DNA of 64,000 nucleotides from Owenia fusiformis (taxonomy: Eukaryota; Annelida; Polychaeta; Sabellida; Oweniidae): contig CAIIXF020000002.1 of the NCBI GenBank assembly GCA_903813345.2, forward strand, positions 13,038,150-13,102,149, in the 5' to 3' direction. Within the stretch, counting starts at the first letter, position 1. Every line of letters begins with the position of its first letter. Both the position numbers and the translations under genes were made by a program. Under the pieces are notes generated by a model. That model did no database searches. It was not told where the DNA came from and was given only the letters and a program-made list of their open reading frames with translations. Positions 22,206 through 35,484 of this stretch are shown one piece after another.

Positions 22206-25200
22206 TGTGGGCTTAGTTTCAAGGTTTCTTTCTTTTTAATTGAACCATCGCTGATCTTTTCCTTAAATGTACTTTCAGGTGCAGTCCTCTTGCCTTGGAG
22301 AGAACAGAAAGAACCACAAAGGGAAAACCACAGAGAATCTACAATTTGTGCTACCTACCTGCAGCATTTGTGATCTACATACCTCTTGCCTTGGAGAGAA
22401 CAAAAAGAAACACAAAAGGAAAACCACAGAGAATCTGCAATTTGTGCTACCTATCTGCAGCATTTATATCTACATACCATCTTGTTAAAGGTACTGTAAC
22501 ACATAATCAGTTCTATCATTTGATGATTTTGCTCTCTGGTTCAGTACGGTTATTCCACAACGACACATTTTTCAATTGTTGGGATTCTAATCCCATTGTT
22601 GGCACATGTATGTTTGGCAAACATTTTTTCTAAGAAATACACTAAAAGAGGACTGCCTTGATTTCACTTAATGTACAGATGTACCATGAAGCCATGTTTC
22701 ATTATTTTCACATGTGGTCTGTGTTCTTAAAGAATATACATATGCTCAACTATTCCATTCTTCCTACAGAGTTACATCTGCCCAAGCAGTTAGTTGACTT
22801 GATGATATAAATCTTGAGCCAGGAGGGGTATAAGGCTATGACAGATTTACTAGAGTCAATGAAAGGAATGTCTTTGCATTCCCTCCTCCGCTTGTATTGG
22901 AAGTGACTCGACCAAGTTGCATCCTTGTATTTTTCATTTTCTTATCTTCTATCTTTCAGGTACAACTATGAGAGAGATGCAGCAAACACACCAAGTAAGG
23001 GCGACAGCTGGATCAGTCTTTCGACAACTTTGATCCATCAGGTCCGGTCCACGTAAACAGTATCATGGGCGAGAGGTGTTCGTGTTCCTGTCACCAAAGC
23101 ACCAAAGTAAGTACTTTTTTCTATTCAATTATTACAACAGGCTAGTTCCTCTGTTTTCAGGTTCCCTTTCAGCTTGGAGATGAGGAGCCCGATGACCAAC
23201 GACACAACCGAGACAACAGCTGCGTTCCTGCGTTCCTGCTACCTAAGTTAAGTATTCCTTCCTGGTTTTGCATAGGGATGGGGGGCGCCTCCCAGTTTGA
23301 TATTTACTTGTGGACTTTTGTTGGCCGACCCATATTTTTGGTGGAGAAACTTGGACTCTAAGGTAAAGTGGGAGGGGGGTGGTTGGGTTTCCGGGGGGAT
23401 GGAGTTCATGTTTCAAAATCAAAAATATGGAAGTCTACTGGTTTATATCAAATTGGGAGAAATAAATTTTATCTTTTGTAATATTCTGTAAATTTTTAGT
23501 AGTGTAGTGTAAAGTATAGTGTAAAGTTTTATTTAAAGTTTTTATGTAAAGTTTTATGTAAAATAACAACTGCTACAACATGTTTTATCTATTTGTAGCA
23601 CAGATGGTGAAGTCCCTGCGAAAAGACGGTCCTGTTGGAATCACATTTTTTCCACGAGGGGACTGGGTCAAGTTTCCAGGACTTACAGTAGATGTCGCAT
23701 TTTGACCAGTTTTATCTCTTGCAATCAGTTGCATCCCATTAGAAGGGGGGGGGGAACTCCCAGTACTATTCCAGTTTTCCTGCGGAATGACAGTCCTGTT
23801 GAAGTCACACTTATCTCCATTAGGGGACTAGGTTGAGTTTCAAGGACTTACCGTAGATGTCGCTTTTGACCAGTTTTCATCTCTTGCAATCAGTTGCATC
23901 CCATCAGCAGGGGGGGGGGGAACTCCCAGTACTATTCCAGTTTTCGTGCGGAAGGACGGTCCTGTTGAAATCACATTTGTCTCCATTAGGGGACTAGGTT
24001 GAGTTTCAAGGACCTACCGTACATGTCGCTCTGACCAGTTTTTATCTCTTGCAATCAATTGCATCCCATTAGCAGGGGGGGGGACTCCCAGTACTCTTCC
24101 CGTTTTCCTGCGGAAAGACAGTCCTGTTGAAATCACATTTGTCTCCATTAGGGGACTAGGTTGAGTTTCAAGGACTTACAGTAGATGTCGCATTTTGACC
24201 AGTATTATCTCTTGCAATCAGTTGCATCCCATTAGCAGGGGGGGGAACTCCCAGTAGTTTTTCAGTTTTCCTGCAGAAAGACAGTCCTGTTGAAATCACA
24301 TTTGTCTCCATTAGGGGACTAGGTTGAGTTTCAAGGACTTACTGTAGATGTCGCTTTTGACCAGTTTTCATCTCTTGCAATCAGTTGCATCCCATTAGCA
24401 GGGGGGGGAAACTCCCAGTACTATTCCAGTTTTCGTGCGGAAGGACGGTCCTGTTGAAATCACATTTGTCTCCATTAGGGGACTAGGTTGAGTTTCAAGG
24501 ACCTACCGTACATGTCGCTCTGACCAGTTTTTATCTCTTGCAATCAATTGCATCCCATTAGCAGGGGGGGGGACTCCCAGTACTCTTCCCGTTTTCCTTC
24601 GGAAAGACAGTCCTGTTGAAATCACATTTGTCTCCATTAGTGGACTAGGTTGAGTTTCAAGGACTTACAGTAGATGTCACATTTTGACCAGTATTATCTC
24701 TTGCAATCAGTTGCACCCCATTAGCAGGGGGGGGGAACTCCCAGTAGTTTTTCAGTTTTCCTGCAGAAAGACAGTCCTGTTGAAATCAAATTTGTCTCCA
24801 TTAGGGGACTAGGTTGAGTTTCAAGGACTTACTGTAGATGTCGCTTTTGACCAGTTTTTATCTCTTGCAATCAGTTGCATCCCATTAGCAGGGGGCTGCT
24901 CCCAGTACTATTCTAGTTTTTCTTGGGGGGGGAGTCAAACAACCAGACAACCAACCAGACAACCAACCAACCAACTTACCGAACATCCAACCGACCAACC
25001 AATGACCCAATAGGCTTAATCTATTAACTAACTTACTTACTAACCAACCAACTAACCAACCAGACAACCACCAGACCACCCAATAGGTTAAAACTAACCA
25101 ACCAACTAACTAATTAATCAACAAACTAATCAACACTCCATCCAACGAACCAAACAACCAACGAACCAGACAAGCAACGAACCAGACAAGCAACGAACCA

Positions 25201-25473
25201 GACAAGCAACGAACCAGATGACCAAGATCATGGATCTAGTGCTTAGTATTGTATTGTATTGTATTGTATTGTATTGCATTGTATAGTTTTGTATTGTTTT
25301 GTTTTGTATTGTATTGTATTTCGTTGACCAGTACTTACTCAGTAATGATTCAATTTTAAAGTTGACTTCAAGTACTACTCCAGATCTAAATTTTGAAGGT
25401 CTGAAGTCTTGTGTTCATTTTAGCTACAGTTGTAGATTGAAGGGTCTTTTCTTTTGGGTTTTCATGTTAAAAT
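22206..25473 (+). repeat. Array unit 6
   Basis: 3268 bp. Exon A starts at 22279 with GTGCAG, as in units 1 and 8; the others read GCGCAG. Eight satellite monomers, order a-b-c-d-b-c-d-e. CCAA-type tract about 24945-25217 and TATTG tract about 25246-25322. Confidence 0.85.
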
Positions 25474-28400
25474 TGTGGGCTTAGTTTCGGGGTTTCTTTC
25501 TTTTTAATTGAACCATCGCTGATCTTTTCCTTAAATGTACTTTCAGGCGCAGTCCTCTTGCCTTGGAGAGAACAAAAAGAACCACAAGGGAAAACCACAG
25601 AGAATCTACAATTTGTGCTACCTACCTGCAGCATTTGTGATCTACATACCTCTTGCCTTGGAGAGAACAAAAAGAAACACAAAAGGAAAACCACAGAGAA
25701 TCAGCAATTTGTGCTACCTATCTGCAGCATTTATATCTACATACCATCTTGTTAAAGGTACTGTAACACATAATCAGTTCTATCATTTGATGATTTTGCT
25801 CTCTGGTTCAGTACGGTTATTCCACAACAACACATTTTTCAATTGTTGGGATTCTAATCCCATTGTTGGCACATGTATGCTTGGCAAACATTTTTTCTAA
25901 GAAATACACTAAAAGAGGACTGCCTTGATTTCACTTAATGCACAGATGTACCATGAAGCCATGTTTCATTATTTTCACATGTGGTCTGTGTTCTTAAAGA
26001 ATATACATATGCTCAACTATTCCATTCTTCCTACAGAGTTACATCTGCCCAAGCAGTTAGTTGACTTGATGATATAAATCTTGAGCCAGGAGGGGTATAA
26101 GGCTATGACAGATTTACTAGAGTCAATGAAAGGAATGTCTTTGCATTCCCTCCTCCGCTTGTATTGGAAGTGACTCGACCAAGTTGCATCCTTGTATTTT
26201 TCATTTTCTTATCTTGTATCTTTCAGGTACAACTATGAGAGAGATGCAGCAAACACACCAAGTAAGGGCGACAGCTGGATCAGTCTTTCGACAACTTTGA
26301 GCCATCAGGTCCGGTCCACGTAAACAGTATCATGGGCGAGAGGTGTTCGTGTTCCTGTCACCAAAGCACCAAAGTAAGTACTTTTTTCTATTCAATTATT
26401 ACAACAGGTTAGTTCCTCTGTTTTCAGGTTCCCTTTCAGCTTGGAGATGAGGAGCCCGATGACCAACGACACAACCGAGACAACAGCTGCGTTCCTGCGT
26501 TACTGCTACCTAAGTTAAGTATTCCTTCCTGGTTTTGCATAGGGATGGGGGGCGCCTCCCAGTTTGATATTTACTTGTGGACTTTTGTTGGCTGACCCAT
26601 ATTTTTGGTGGAGAAACTTGGACTCTAAGGTAAAGTGGGAGGGGGGTGGTTGGGTTTCCGGGGGGATGGAGTTCATGTTTCAAAATCAAAAATATGGAAG
26701 TCTACTGGTTTATATCAAATTGGGAGAAATAAATTTTATCTTTTGTAATATTCTGTAAATTTTTAGAAGTGTAGTGTAAAGTATAGTGTAAAGTTTTATT
26801 TAAAGTTTTTATGTAAAGTTTTATGTAAAATAACAACTGCTACAACATGTTTTATCTATTTGTAGCACAGATGGTGAAGTCCCTGCGAAAAGACGGTCCT
26901 GTTGGAATCACATTTTTTCCACGAGGGGACTGGGTCAAGTTTCCAGGACTTACAGTAGATGTCGCATTTTGACCAGTTTTATCTCTTGCAACCAGTTGCA
27001 TCCCATTAGAAGGGGGGGGGGGAACTCCCAGTACTATTCCAGTTTTCCTGCGGAATGACAGTCCTGTTGAAGTCACACTTATCTCCATTAGGGGACTAGG
27101 TTGAGTTTCAAGGACTTACCGTAGATGTCGCTTTTGACCAGTTTTCATCTCTTGCAATCAGTTGCATCCCATTAGCAGGGGGGGGGGAACTCCCAGTACT
27201 ATTCCAGTTTTCGTGCGGAAGGACGGTCCTGTTGAAATCACATTTGTCTCCATTAGGGGACTAGGTTGAGTTTCAAGGACCTACCGTACATGTCGCTCTG
27301 ACCAGTTTTTATCTCTTGCAATCAATTGCATCCCATTAGCAGGGGGGGGGGGACTCCCAGTACTCTTCCCGTTTTCCAACGGAAAGACAGTCCTGTTGAA
27401 ATCACATTTGTCTCCATTAGGGGACTAGGTTGAGTTTCAAGGACTTACAGTAGATGTCGCATTTTGACCAGTATTATCTCTTGCAATCAGTTGCATCCCA
27501 TTAGCAGGGGGGGAACTCCCAGTAGTTTTTCAGTTTTCCTGCAGAAAGACAGTCCTGTTGAAATCACATTTGTCTCCATTAGGGGACTAGGTTGAGTTTT
27601 AAGGACTTACTGTAGATGTCGCTTTTGACCAGTTTTCATCTCTTGCAATCAGTTGCATCCCATTAGCAGGGGGGGAACTCCCAGTACTATTCCAGTTTTC
27701 GTGCGGAAGGACGGTCCTGTTGAAATCACATTTGTCTCCATTAGGGGACTAGGTTGAGTTTCAAGGACCTACCGTACATGTCGCTCTGACCAGTTTTTAT
27801 CTCTTGCAATCAATTGCATCCCATTAGCAGGGGGGGGGGACTCCCAGTACTCTTCCCGTTTTCCTGCGGAAAGACAGTCCTGTTGAAATCACATTTGTCT
27901 CCATTAGGGGACTAGGTTGAGTTTCAAGGACTTACAGTAGATGTCGCATTTTGACCAATATTATCTCTTGCAATCAGTTGCATCCCATTAGCAGGGGGGG
28001 GAACTCCCAGTAGTTTTTCAGTTTTCCTGCAGAAAGACAGTCCTGTTGAAATCACATTTGTCTCCATTAGGGGACTAGGTTGAGTTTCAAGGACTTACTG
28101 TAGATGTCGCTTTTGACCAGTCTTGCAATCAGTTGCATCCCATTAGCAAGGGGCTGCTCCCAGTACTATTCTAGTTTTTCTTGGGGGGGAAGTCAAACAA
28201 CCAGACAACCAACCAGACAACCAACCAACCAACTTACCGAACATCCAACCGACCAACCAATGACCCAATAGGCTTAATCTATTAACTAACTTACTTACTA
28301 ACCAACCAACTAACCAACCAGACAACCACCAGACCACCCAATAGGTTAAAACTAACCAACCAACTAACTAATTAATCAACAAACTAATCAACACTCCATC

Positions 28401-28694
28401 CAACGAACCAAACAACCAACGAACCAGACAAGCAATGAACCAGATGACCAAGATCATGGATCTAGTGCTTAGTATTGTATTGTATTGTATTGTATTGTAT
28501 TGTATTGTATAGTTTTGTATTGTTTTGTATTGTATTGTATTTTGTTGACCAATACTTACTCAGTAATGATTCAATTTTAAAGTTGACTTCAAGTACTACT
28601 CCAGATCTAAATTTTGAAGGTCTGAAGTCTTGTGTTCATTTTAGCTACAGTTGTAGATTGAAGGGTCTTTTCTTTTGGGTTTTCATGTTAAAAT
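25474..28694 (+). repeat. Array unit 7
   Basis: 3221 bp. Exon A starts at 25547 and has lost a base, which shifts its frame. Eight satellite monomers, the last one shortened. CCAA-type tract about 28198-28445 and TATTG tract about 28472-28542. Confidence 0.85.
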
Positions 28695-29190
28695 TGTGGG
28701 CTTATTTCGGGGTTTCTTTCTTTTTAATTGAACCATCGCTGATCTTTTCCTTAAATGTACTTTCAGGTGCAGTCCTCTTGCCTTGGAGAGAACAAAAAGA
28801 ACCACAAAGGGAAAACCACAGAGAATCTACAATTTGTGCTACCTACCTGCAGCATTTGTATCTACACACCTCTTGCCTTGGAGAGAACAAAAGGAAACAC
28901 AAAAGGAAAACCACAGAGAATCTGCAATTTGTGCTACCTATCTGCAGCATTTATATCTACATACCATCTTGTTAAAGGTACTGTAACACATAATCAGTTC
29001 TATCATTTGATGATTTTGCTCTCTCTTTTGCTTTCCAGTTGTTGAGATTCTAATTCCATTGTTGGCACATGTATGTCCAGCAAACATTTTTGTCTTAAAA
29101 ATTACACTGAATGATGACTTCCTTGATTTCATTAAATGTACACATGTACCATGAAGCCATGATTTATTTTTTTCACATGCTGTCTGTCAT
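28695..29190 (+). repeat. Array unit 8, partial and diverged at its 3' side
   Basis: Exon A (from 28767) and its donor match the array closely up to ~29022. Then 29035-29190 follows the unit's next segment at visibly lower identity (for example GTCCAGCAAAC for GTTTGGCAAAC). Blocks D-F, the satellite and the simple repeats are absent. This is the array edge. Confidence 0.8.
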
Positions 29191-29500
29191 GCTTGGCTGA
29201 ATAATCATTCCTACTTTACATTGGGTACTACGATTCAGCACTAAAACTAGCAAATGGAACTCTAAATGTAAACCTCTCCTAATAGTACTCGCCAATAATT
29301 CCAAATAGCTCTTACTTAAGCTTTAATATCTTGTTTAAGAACCCCTATTCTAATTATTGAAATGTCATTTTACATATTGAAGAACGATTTGAAAATATCT
29401 CATTAGATGAAAAATAGTTGTAGGTACTACTGTAGTACTCATAAAAGATGGAGCATTCAAAAATTAAATCATTGCTGATTGTTTTTATTTTTATTTTCAG

Positions 29501-30000
29501 GTTCACTCCTCTTACCTGGGACTTGAGAGCATTTCTGCTACATGTCTGCAGCATCTATATTATATACTATCTTGCCATGCACTACATCAATTGACAAAAA
29601 GATGATCGTGTGCATGCAGACAATCTAGTCTATAGAATTTAATTTGTATCAATATTCGACATGCTAAACTCCAATCAATATATCCGGTCAATATGTCTTA
29701 CACATTGACCTCTGTAGCAGACGGCATAAATCATCCATGTGACTTGATACATTGGAATTGTTACATTATATTCATTCTTGTTTTTGAATTAAAATGTATA
29801 ACTACATGTATATGTGTATTACTATGTTCATAAATTTTATTTAATGCTATAGCCTTCTTATGTGCTGTTCTTCCTTAATGTTTCGATGTGAATGCACAAA
29901 TGCAAAAAAATTATGAATATGTGCAAAATCTATATTGATCATTGAATCAAAATGGACACTATATAGATGTACTCTTTAAATCATAGATGAATAAAATGAG
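29501..30000 (+). other. Candidate terminal exon
   Basis: A strong acceptor with a long T-rich tract, TTTATTTTCAG|GTTCAC. The first ~85 bases resemble one half of exon A (CTCCTCTTACCT, CTGCAGCATCTATAT, CTATCTTG), so it is a single-copy relative of the amplified exon. No long reading frame. It ends near AATAAA at 29990. Confidence 0.45.
29990..29995 (+). terminator. Candidate poly(A) signal AATAAA
   Basis: A canonical hexamer about 490 bases after the terminal acceptor. A second one lies near 30045. Use is inferred. Confidence 0.35.
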
Positions 30001-30361
30001 TAATTTTAAATCTAGCGCGTTTTTTAAAAATCAATTAAATGAGAAATAAATCCCATCCCAAACCCACAATCTGATAGTATTTAAAAATGACATGAATGAT
30101 GAATTTCACTTAAGATTATATTATTGTGTAATCTAGAAACTGTTATCTTCAAAAATGTGCAAAATTGAACCGATGTTAGAACAAAATGAGTAATTAGTCA
30201 TACCAACGCTTGCTTGGAATCCAAGTAATTTTTTTTAATTATGTTCTGCAATCAAACACCAGCAGCCTTGAAACTTAAAAAAGCCTAAAATCTTTTCCGT
30301 TATTAATTTTTATCAATTATTGACACAGGCCTTCCAACAAGAATCAAGGTTGTACAATGTA

Positions 30362-30577
30362 CAGAGTGTCCAATAAATGTCTTCTTTCCCTCAACTTTAA
30401 CATCAGACAAAATGTTAGATAACTTTTTTGTCTGTATGATGTCTGAATTGTTCTTTAGCACTTAAAACTTGGCTTCATGGGGCAAGAAGTTTCAGATGAC
30501 TAGCTCAATGTTGTACACGTTTATGCACAAACGTCTATACTCTTGAAATCAAGGGGACATATTTATTTGACACCCTG
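30362..30577. mobile_element. 216-bp mariner-type MITE
   Basis: Ends CAGAGTGTCCAATAAAT and ATTTATTTGACACCCTG are inverted, and each is bordered by TA (30360-30361, 30578-30579). The CAGGGTG-type tip with a TA duplication fits the Tc1/mariner superfamily. No ORF. Confidence 0.7.
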
Positions 30578-30579
30578 TA

Positions 30580-33500
30580 GATGTAGCATCCTTGATAGAA
30601 TATTAAAACTTGTTAATAAACCAAAGTTTGGCAATACAACATAAAAACATTTTTTTATCGCACTGGATGCAATGGGAGGGATAGAATTTGAAATTTATTC
30701 CGAGGGAAAATATAATATCGGCCAAGGAAATTATCCTTTTGACCGAGGGCGATAGAACAACCTAAACACCAGTGGACGGATTTGGTTCAAATATTATAAA
30801 TTGATACATAGGGACAAATATTACATGGAAAATTCATTACAAAAATTGTCCCCAAGATTTTGGATGGAACCGATCATCTTTTTGGCAGATCTGAAACCTT
30901 TAAAACATTTTCAACCCCCTGTAAGAAGTTCTAGAACTATTTTGGGTGAGAAGAAATCAATGGCAAAGTAGGTGTCCGGATATATGCCCTTTTGTCCCTC
31001 AGTCAAATGTATGTGAAATATGTTTTTTGTAACTGTCCTAGTTATGTTTGATAAGTATACTTACTTTTTCACGAGTTTTGATGCATAATTAACCCCCTGC
31101 TGAGTCGGAACAAGTATCTTAACAAACAAAAAATAGTCCTTATCATAGAAAAACACCAATGGCAACATGTATGACTTACAAAGAAGAAATAACTAAAGAC
31201 CCATGAAGAATTTAAAAAAAATCATATATAAATATAAACCAATTTAAATATATTTAAATGAAATACTGAAGAAAAGATATGATTAAAACTATTTTCATGG
31301 AAAAGCACATAGGGCAATATTGGCAAAATGCAAATGCTATTTTGGTAGGTTCTGGGCTAGCAATGGGTTCATTTCGACTGCGACTGCAGTGGATTACTAT
31401 TGACTTTTATCAACATCACAGGGCAACATTTAAGCAACTTAAATACAAGGAAAATCAAAGATTTCCCCTCATTTCTAAAACGAGGAACAAAAGCATGAAT
31501 TGAAGGAAAAGAAATGATGGGCTGTGTCAAAATATAACATGAGAAAGTTGTGGCACAGTAAAGGATATGTATACGATATCATATAATTTTAAATGATTTT
31601 ATCTTAATCTTTGAGTTTATATATATCAATATCTTACCAAGTTAGCATAGCGAATTAGCACTGATATTGATATCAATGAGTGGATTAACACGATATCACG
31701 AAAATTCATAGGATGTTCTATTTATCCTATAGTTCACCTATAAAACTAAGCAAAACATATCAAAACAACATCCATTCATTCATTCATCCCCGTGATGTCA
31801 TGAAATCACTAGGTAACAAAACACATCATATTGGTGGTAGTTTTCAAATCCATGGCAAAAGGTGATATCTGTGAAATATTTTCTGTATTCCACAGATATC
31901 ACTTTTTCCACGCATTTGCAAAATATCATAAATATGTTTTCATGTTACCTAACAGAGCGGAACAGAGCTCAAATATGGGATAAAGAATAACAAATAGGTA
32001 AATAATTGAATTACCACTCCAAAAATATTAATATGAGGGGTTAAAGAAAGAATATTGAATATTAGATTCAAAAAGTAGCAACTCATGTCTCACATTACCC
32101 AAACCCCAGATCCTCGATGTCATATTTATACTGTATATCAATGTTATTTACAGGGGGGGGGATTAAATATGGAGTGTATAGCAATGGTCAATACGATATT
32201 TCCAGGGGGAACATCTTTTTTCTAAAGAATTGGAACCCAAACTCAGCCATGACATGGAAGCTAACTTTTACAATTAATAGAAACTTGTTTTTATTATATT
32301 TTTGTGTTCTGTTTTTAAGATGAAATAATATTAGAAATGTGAACTGTATATTGAACTATATTCCTTTTCTGAATAAATAGAACAACAAAGCCAACAACAT
32401 CTGTATTTAACTTCAAATGCCTATCTCACTTATCGAAGGTATACAAGAAATGTTATTTTGAAACAAATTCAGCACAACCAAAACCATGTCCACATATATG
32501 ACAAATCCAAGATGGCTGCCACAATTTTAGATCCATGCACATGTGAAGAAGTTCGAAATACACATGAATCACAAGTCCCATCCCCAATAAAATGGGAAGT
32601 TTAAGGTTCTCACACATATCAACTCTATTCCTATATACTTTATATTTGTGGTAAGGCTTGTGATCTAGGTAAACTTAGCATGTTCATGTACCTCCTATCC
32701 TCTGAAGCTAAAAACAGAAATAGTGACTTCAATTGAGAAAAATGTATCTTATGGGCTTGATATACATTTTGGGTGGCTGTCCGGCTTAAGGTAGATACTA
32801 CTGATAATCTGAGATTGAAAATTATGTCAAGTTAAGTCCTCAGCCTCTCATAACCGATAACTTAGAGGTAATTGTGTTGTTACTGCAAAAACCTCTATTT
32901 CTTCATCACAAATCTACCATCTCTTACATCTGTCAAAACCCCTCATTTCATGTTTATTTTCAGACTTTTGCTTGTGCAATCATTAAATATATATATTCAA
33001 CTTGTTATTCAGAATATTTTAAGAATTTTTCATGTTTTTTTTTATTTTCACACTTTGGAAAAAATGACTAAGTCAGCGAATGGCCTCTTAATGGCATGTC
33101 CCCTTTTTGAATTTCCCGCCAGTTTAATTTTAAGGCGGAAAACAAGATGGCTGCCATTTGATATAAGAAATGTTTTTTTGACTGATTCTGACTCTTTATC
33201 ACCAGGGTCATGTATAGAGATTATAAAATTGAAACCAAAATGTTGTGCATGAATTTTACTGAAATATGTACAACTTCACCAACATAACTGAAATCTCAAA
33301 ACTGGATGCTTAGTAAGTTTGAGTGACTATAATCCCTTGATTACCGGATAAACACCAATTCACTTATCCAGAAATACAATTCAATGTCTCGACAAAGAAA
33401 GTAAGCAATGTTTTGGAGGATATGTTTCAAACTTTTTGTATAAATAATTCATTTAATATTTGCACTGTCTTTGATGCCAATATTCTTCATTAATTGTGAT

Positions 33501-34059
33501 ACAAATTGATACTGTTGAAGGATAAGATATTGAAGTTTAATAATATGTGTGATTGAGTTGGTTTTTCAGACATTACAATTTTCAATATTTTCTAAGTCGA
33601 TACCCAGACTCATTCCCCGACTCATTCCCCGACTCATTCTTTAAAGCACAGGTAATATCAATTATATTTTGTACATCAGTATCAGTATCATGAAATCCTC
33701 ATGTTACATTGTAATTTAATCTTACGGATAACGGCTCAGGCTAGAAAATGCGGATTCAGCAGATTTCCTTATTTCAGAGTCTGAATTTGAAGTTTATTAT
33801 AGATGGACCAAACAATTAGCAATGTGTGAAAATAATCTATGCCCTAAACTCCACCTGTCATTCAAGTTTTCATACCCTGATCGTGGAATGCCACCCAGTG
33901 ACCACCAACTGCCAAGCACCAACCACCAAACACAATCCACAAAAACTTGACGATCATATTAAAACACTATGAAGCGATATAATTTATTCTTTGAAAACCA
34001 TCTACAAACTTCATATGATATTATAACAGTTCATTATTAGCCACTTTTAACTATTTTAA
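30580..34059. other. Intergenic stretch without a recognised gene
   Basis: AT-rich. It holds the palindrome at 31811-31955, a G9 run near 32151, two isolated CAAGATGGCTGCC motifs (near 32510 and 33143), and a short CCCGACTCATT tandem near 33607-33640. Reading frames up to 126 codons have no recognisable family features. Confidence 0.5.
31811..31955. repeat. Imperfect ~145-bp palindrome
   Basis: CTAGGTAACAAAACACATC…GGTGATATCTGTG faces CCACAGATATCACT…ATGTTTTCATGTTACCTAA. It resembles a decayed hairpin MITE. No target duplication identified. Confidence 0.6.
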
Positions 34060-34624
34060 ATAACTTGCTCGATTTCCAAGTGGTTATAAAATCTCTTTTG
34101 AGACGACGTCTTCGCTGATCGGCCAAATCAACAGACAAATCATGGGTCGGTTTCAAAATTTTCTAAACATCTTCGAATAATATCATGTTAACATCTGGCA
34201 TGTTAATTAATATCACAGCTTGTTATGTTACATGAAGATGTTTTACAAGAATATGCTAACATCGATTAAAACATGACAATGAATTGAACATTGTATTCGT
34301 AAACTTGCTTGTGAAAATTCTAACAAACGAAGATGGCAAGTAACACAGGCTGGTATCGAAAGATTTGTCCGCTGTGACGGAGCATGTTATTTTTCATAAA
34401 AACACTGAGAATGCTTCACGATTTATTTTTTAACTCATATGTTTCGTTATATCAAATAAAATTACTTACTCCATGCAATGGATATATTATTTGCGGGTAA
34501 CCGTCACTTCTGTTTGAAGTCCAATAACGCTAGGAGTAAAAGCTATTGAAAACGGCGCCAGAGTATCAAACTCTAAAATGTACCATTCAATGGCATGATA
34601 TTGTGACACGATAATATTAACATA

Positions 34625-34890
34625 TGTTTTCAGCATAACTCTGAATGTATTAATTAGATATGCATTGGGTCTTTTTAATTTTTTTTATAAAAAATAATGT
34701 TAATATTCTTTGTCCGCTGTGACGGAGCATTTTTACAGTTCACATTTGCAACTGCTCCGTCACAGCGGACAGAAAAATTAAAAATTATTTTTTATAAAAG
34801 AATTAAAAAGACCAAATACATCAACATCTCATCTATACCTTCTTAGTTATGCTGAAACCATGTGTAAATATTATCGTGTCACTATATCGT
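34625..34890. repeat. Foldback insertion carrying the same terminal motif
   Basis: A palindrome centred near 34745. GTCCGCTGTGACGGAGCA faces TGCTCCGTCACAGCGGAC, then TTTTTATAAAAAATAAT-like and GGTCTTTTTAATT-like arms. It looks like a minimal relative of the enclosing element inserted into its left arm. Confidence 0.65.
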
Positions 34891-35484
34891 GCCAATATCA
34901 CTGGGGGGTATCGTGATGCAACAACACCGTGTTGTTGCATCAAGATGGCCAGACTTCCGGTGATAGATTTTCGTACGATGTTTTGTTTTCCCAATTTAAA
35001 CCCATTTCTAGGACGAGTTGCTCAATAATCATACACATGCAGTAAGCGCATGATCTATATTTTAAAAAACTGTCATTGGTATACATGTAGCATCATCAAG
35101 AAGCGATAAATTCGTGGTTTTAATTCCTCACTATTGATGCAACAACACCACTCTGTTTCTTATCGATGATGCAACAACACCAATGTGCTGATGCAAAAAC
35201 GCCAATATAATGTATCATTGAACAACAAGAGAAACTATTTTATGTTCTGTTTACAGGTGTAGGTCGGGACATGAATAAAACGCGTGAGTCAGTGGTCCAT
35301 GAACGAAACGTATTTTGTTTGGTTTCTTTGTCTATATTAAAGATTATACATTTTCTAAATTAAATACCCTTGATTTACCGTATGAAAATTGCTTACAAAT
35401 AACTAATATAATTTTGGAAAGACAACAGATATCAGTAATTTTGTGTTGTTAGTACCTCAATTGAAATACTCAATCCACTGAAAT

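Larger units (their letters stand above)
5713..30010 (+). ncRNA. Predicted multi-exon transcription unit spanning the tandem array
   Basis: This model joins the candidate first exon, the repeated exon blocks (A, possibly B, D, E and F in each of seven complete units, and A in the eighth) and a diverged terminal exon with AATAAA at 29990. Splice borders are strong and in one orientation: TACTTTCAG|G for A, TATCTTTCAG|GTAC and AAA|GTAAGT for D, CTGTTTTCAG|GTTCCC for E, ATTTGTAG|CACAG for F. Reading frames shift between units: single-base changes in A in units 2, 7 and 8, and an 8-base difference in E in units 2 and 5. I therefore prefer a long non-coding RNA or a decaying gene over a conserved protein. 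No protein family was recognised. The alternative is a tandem family in which each unit has its own transcript. Confidence 0.4.

Noticed and set aside
8022-28170. CRISPR-like regular repeats
   Set aside because: There are no unique spacers; the repeats are a contiguous satellite in eukaryotic DNA.
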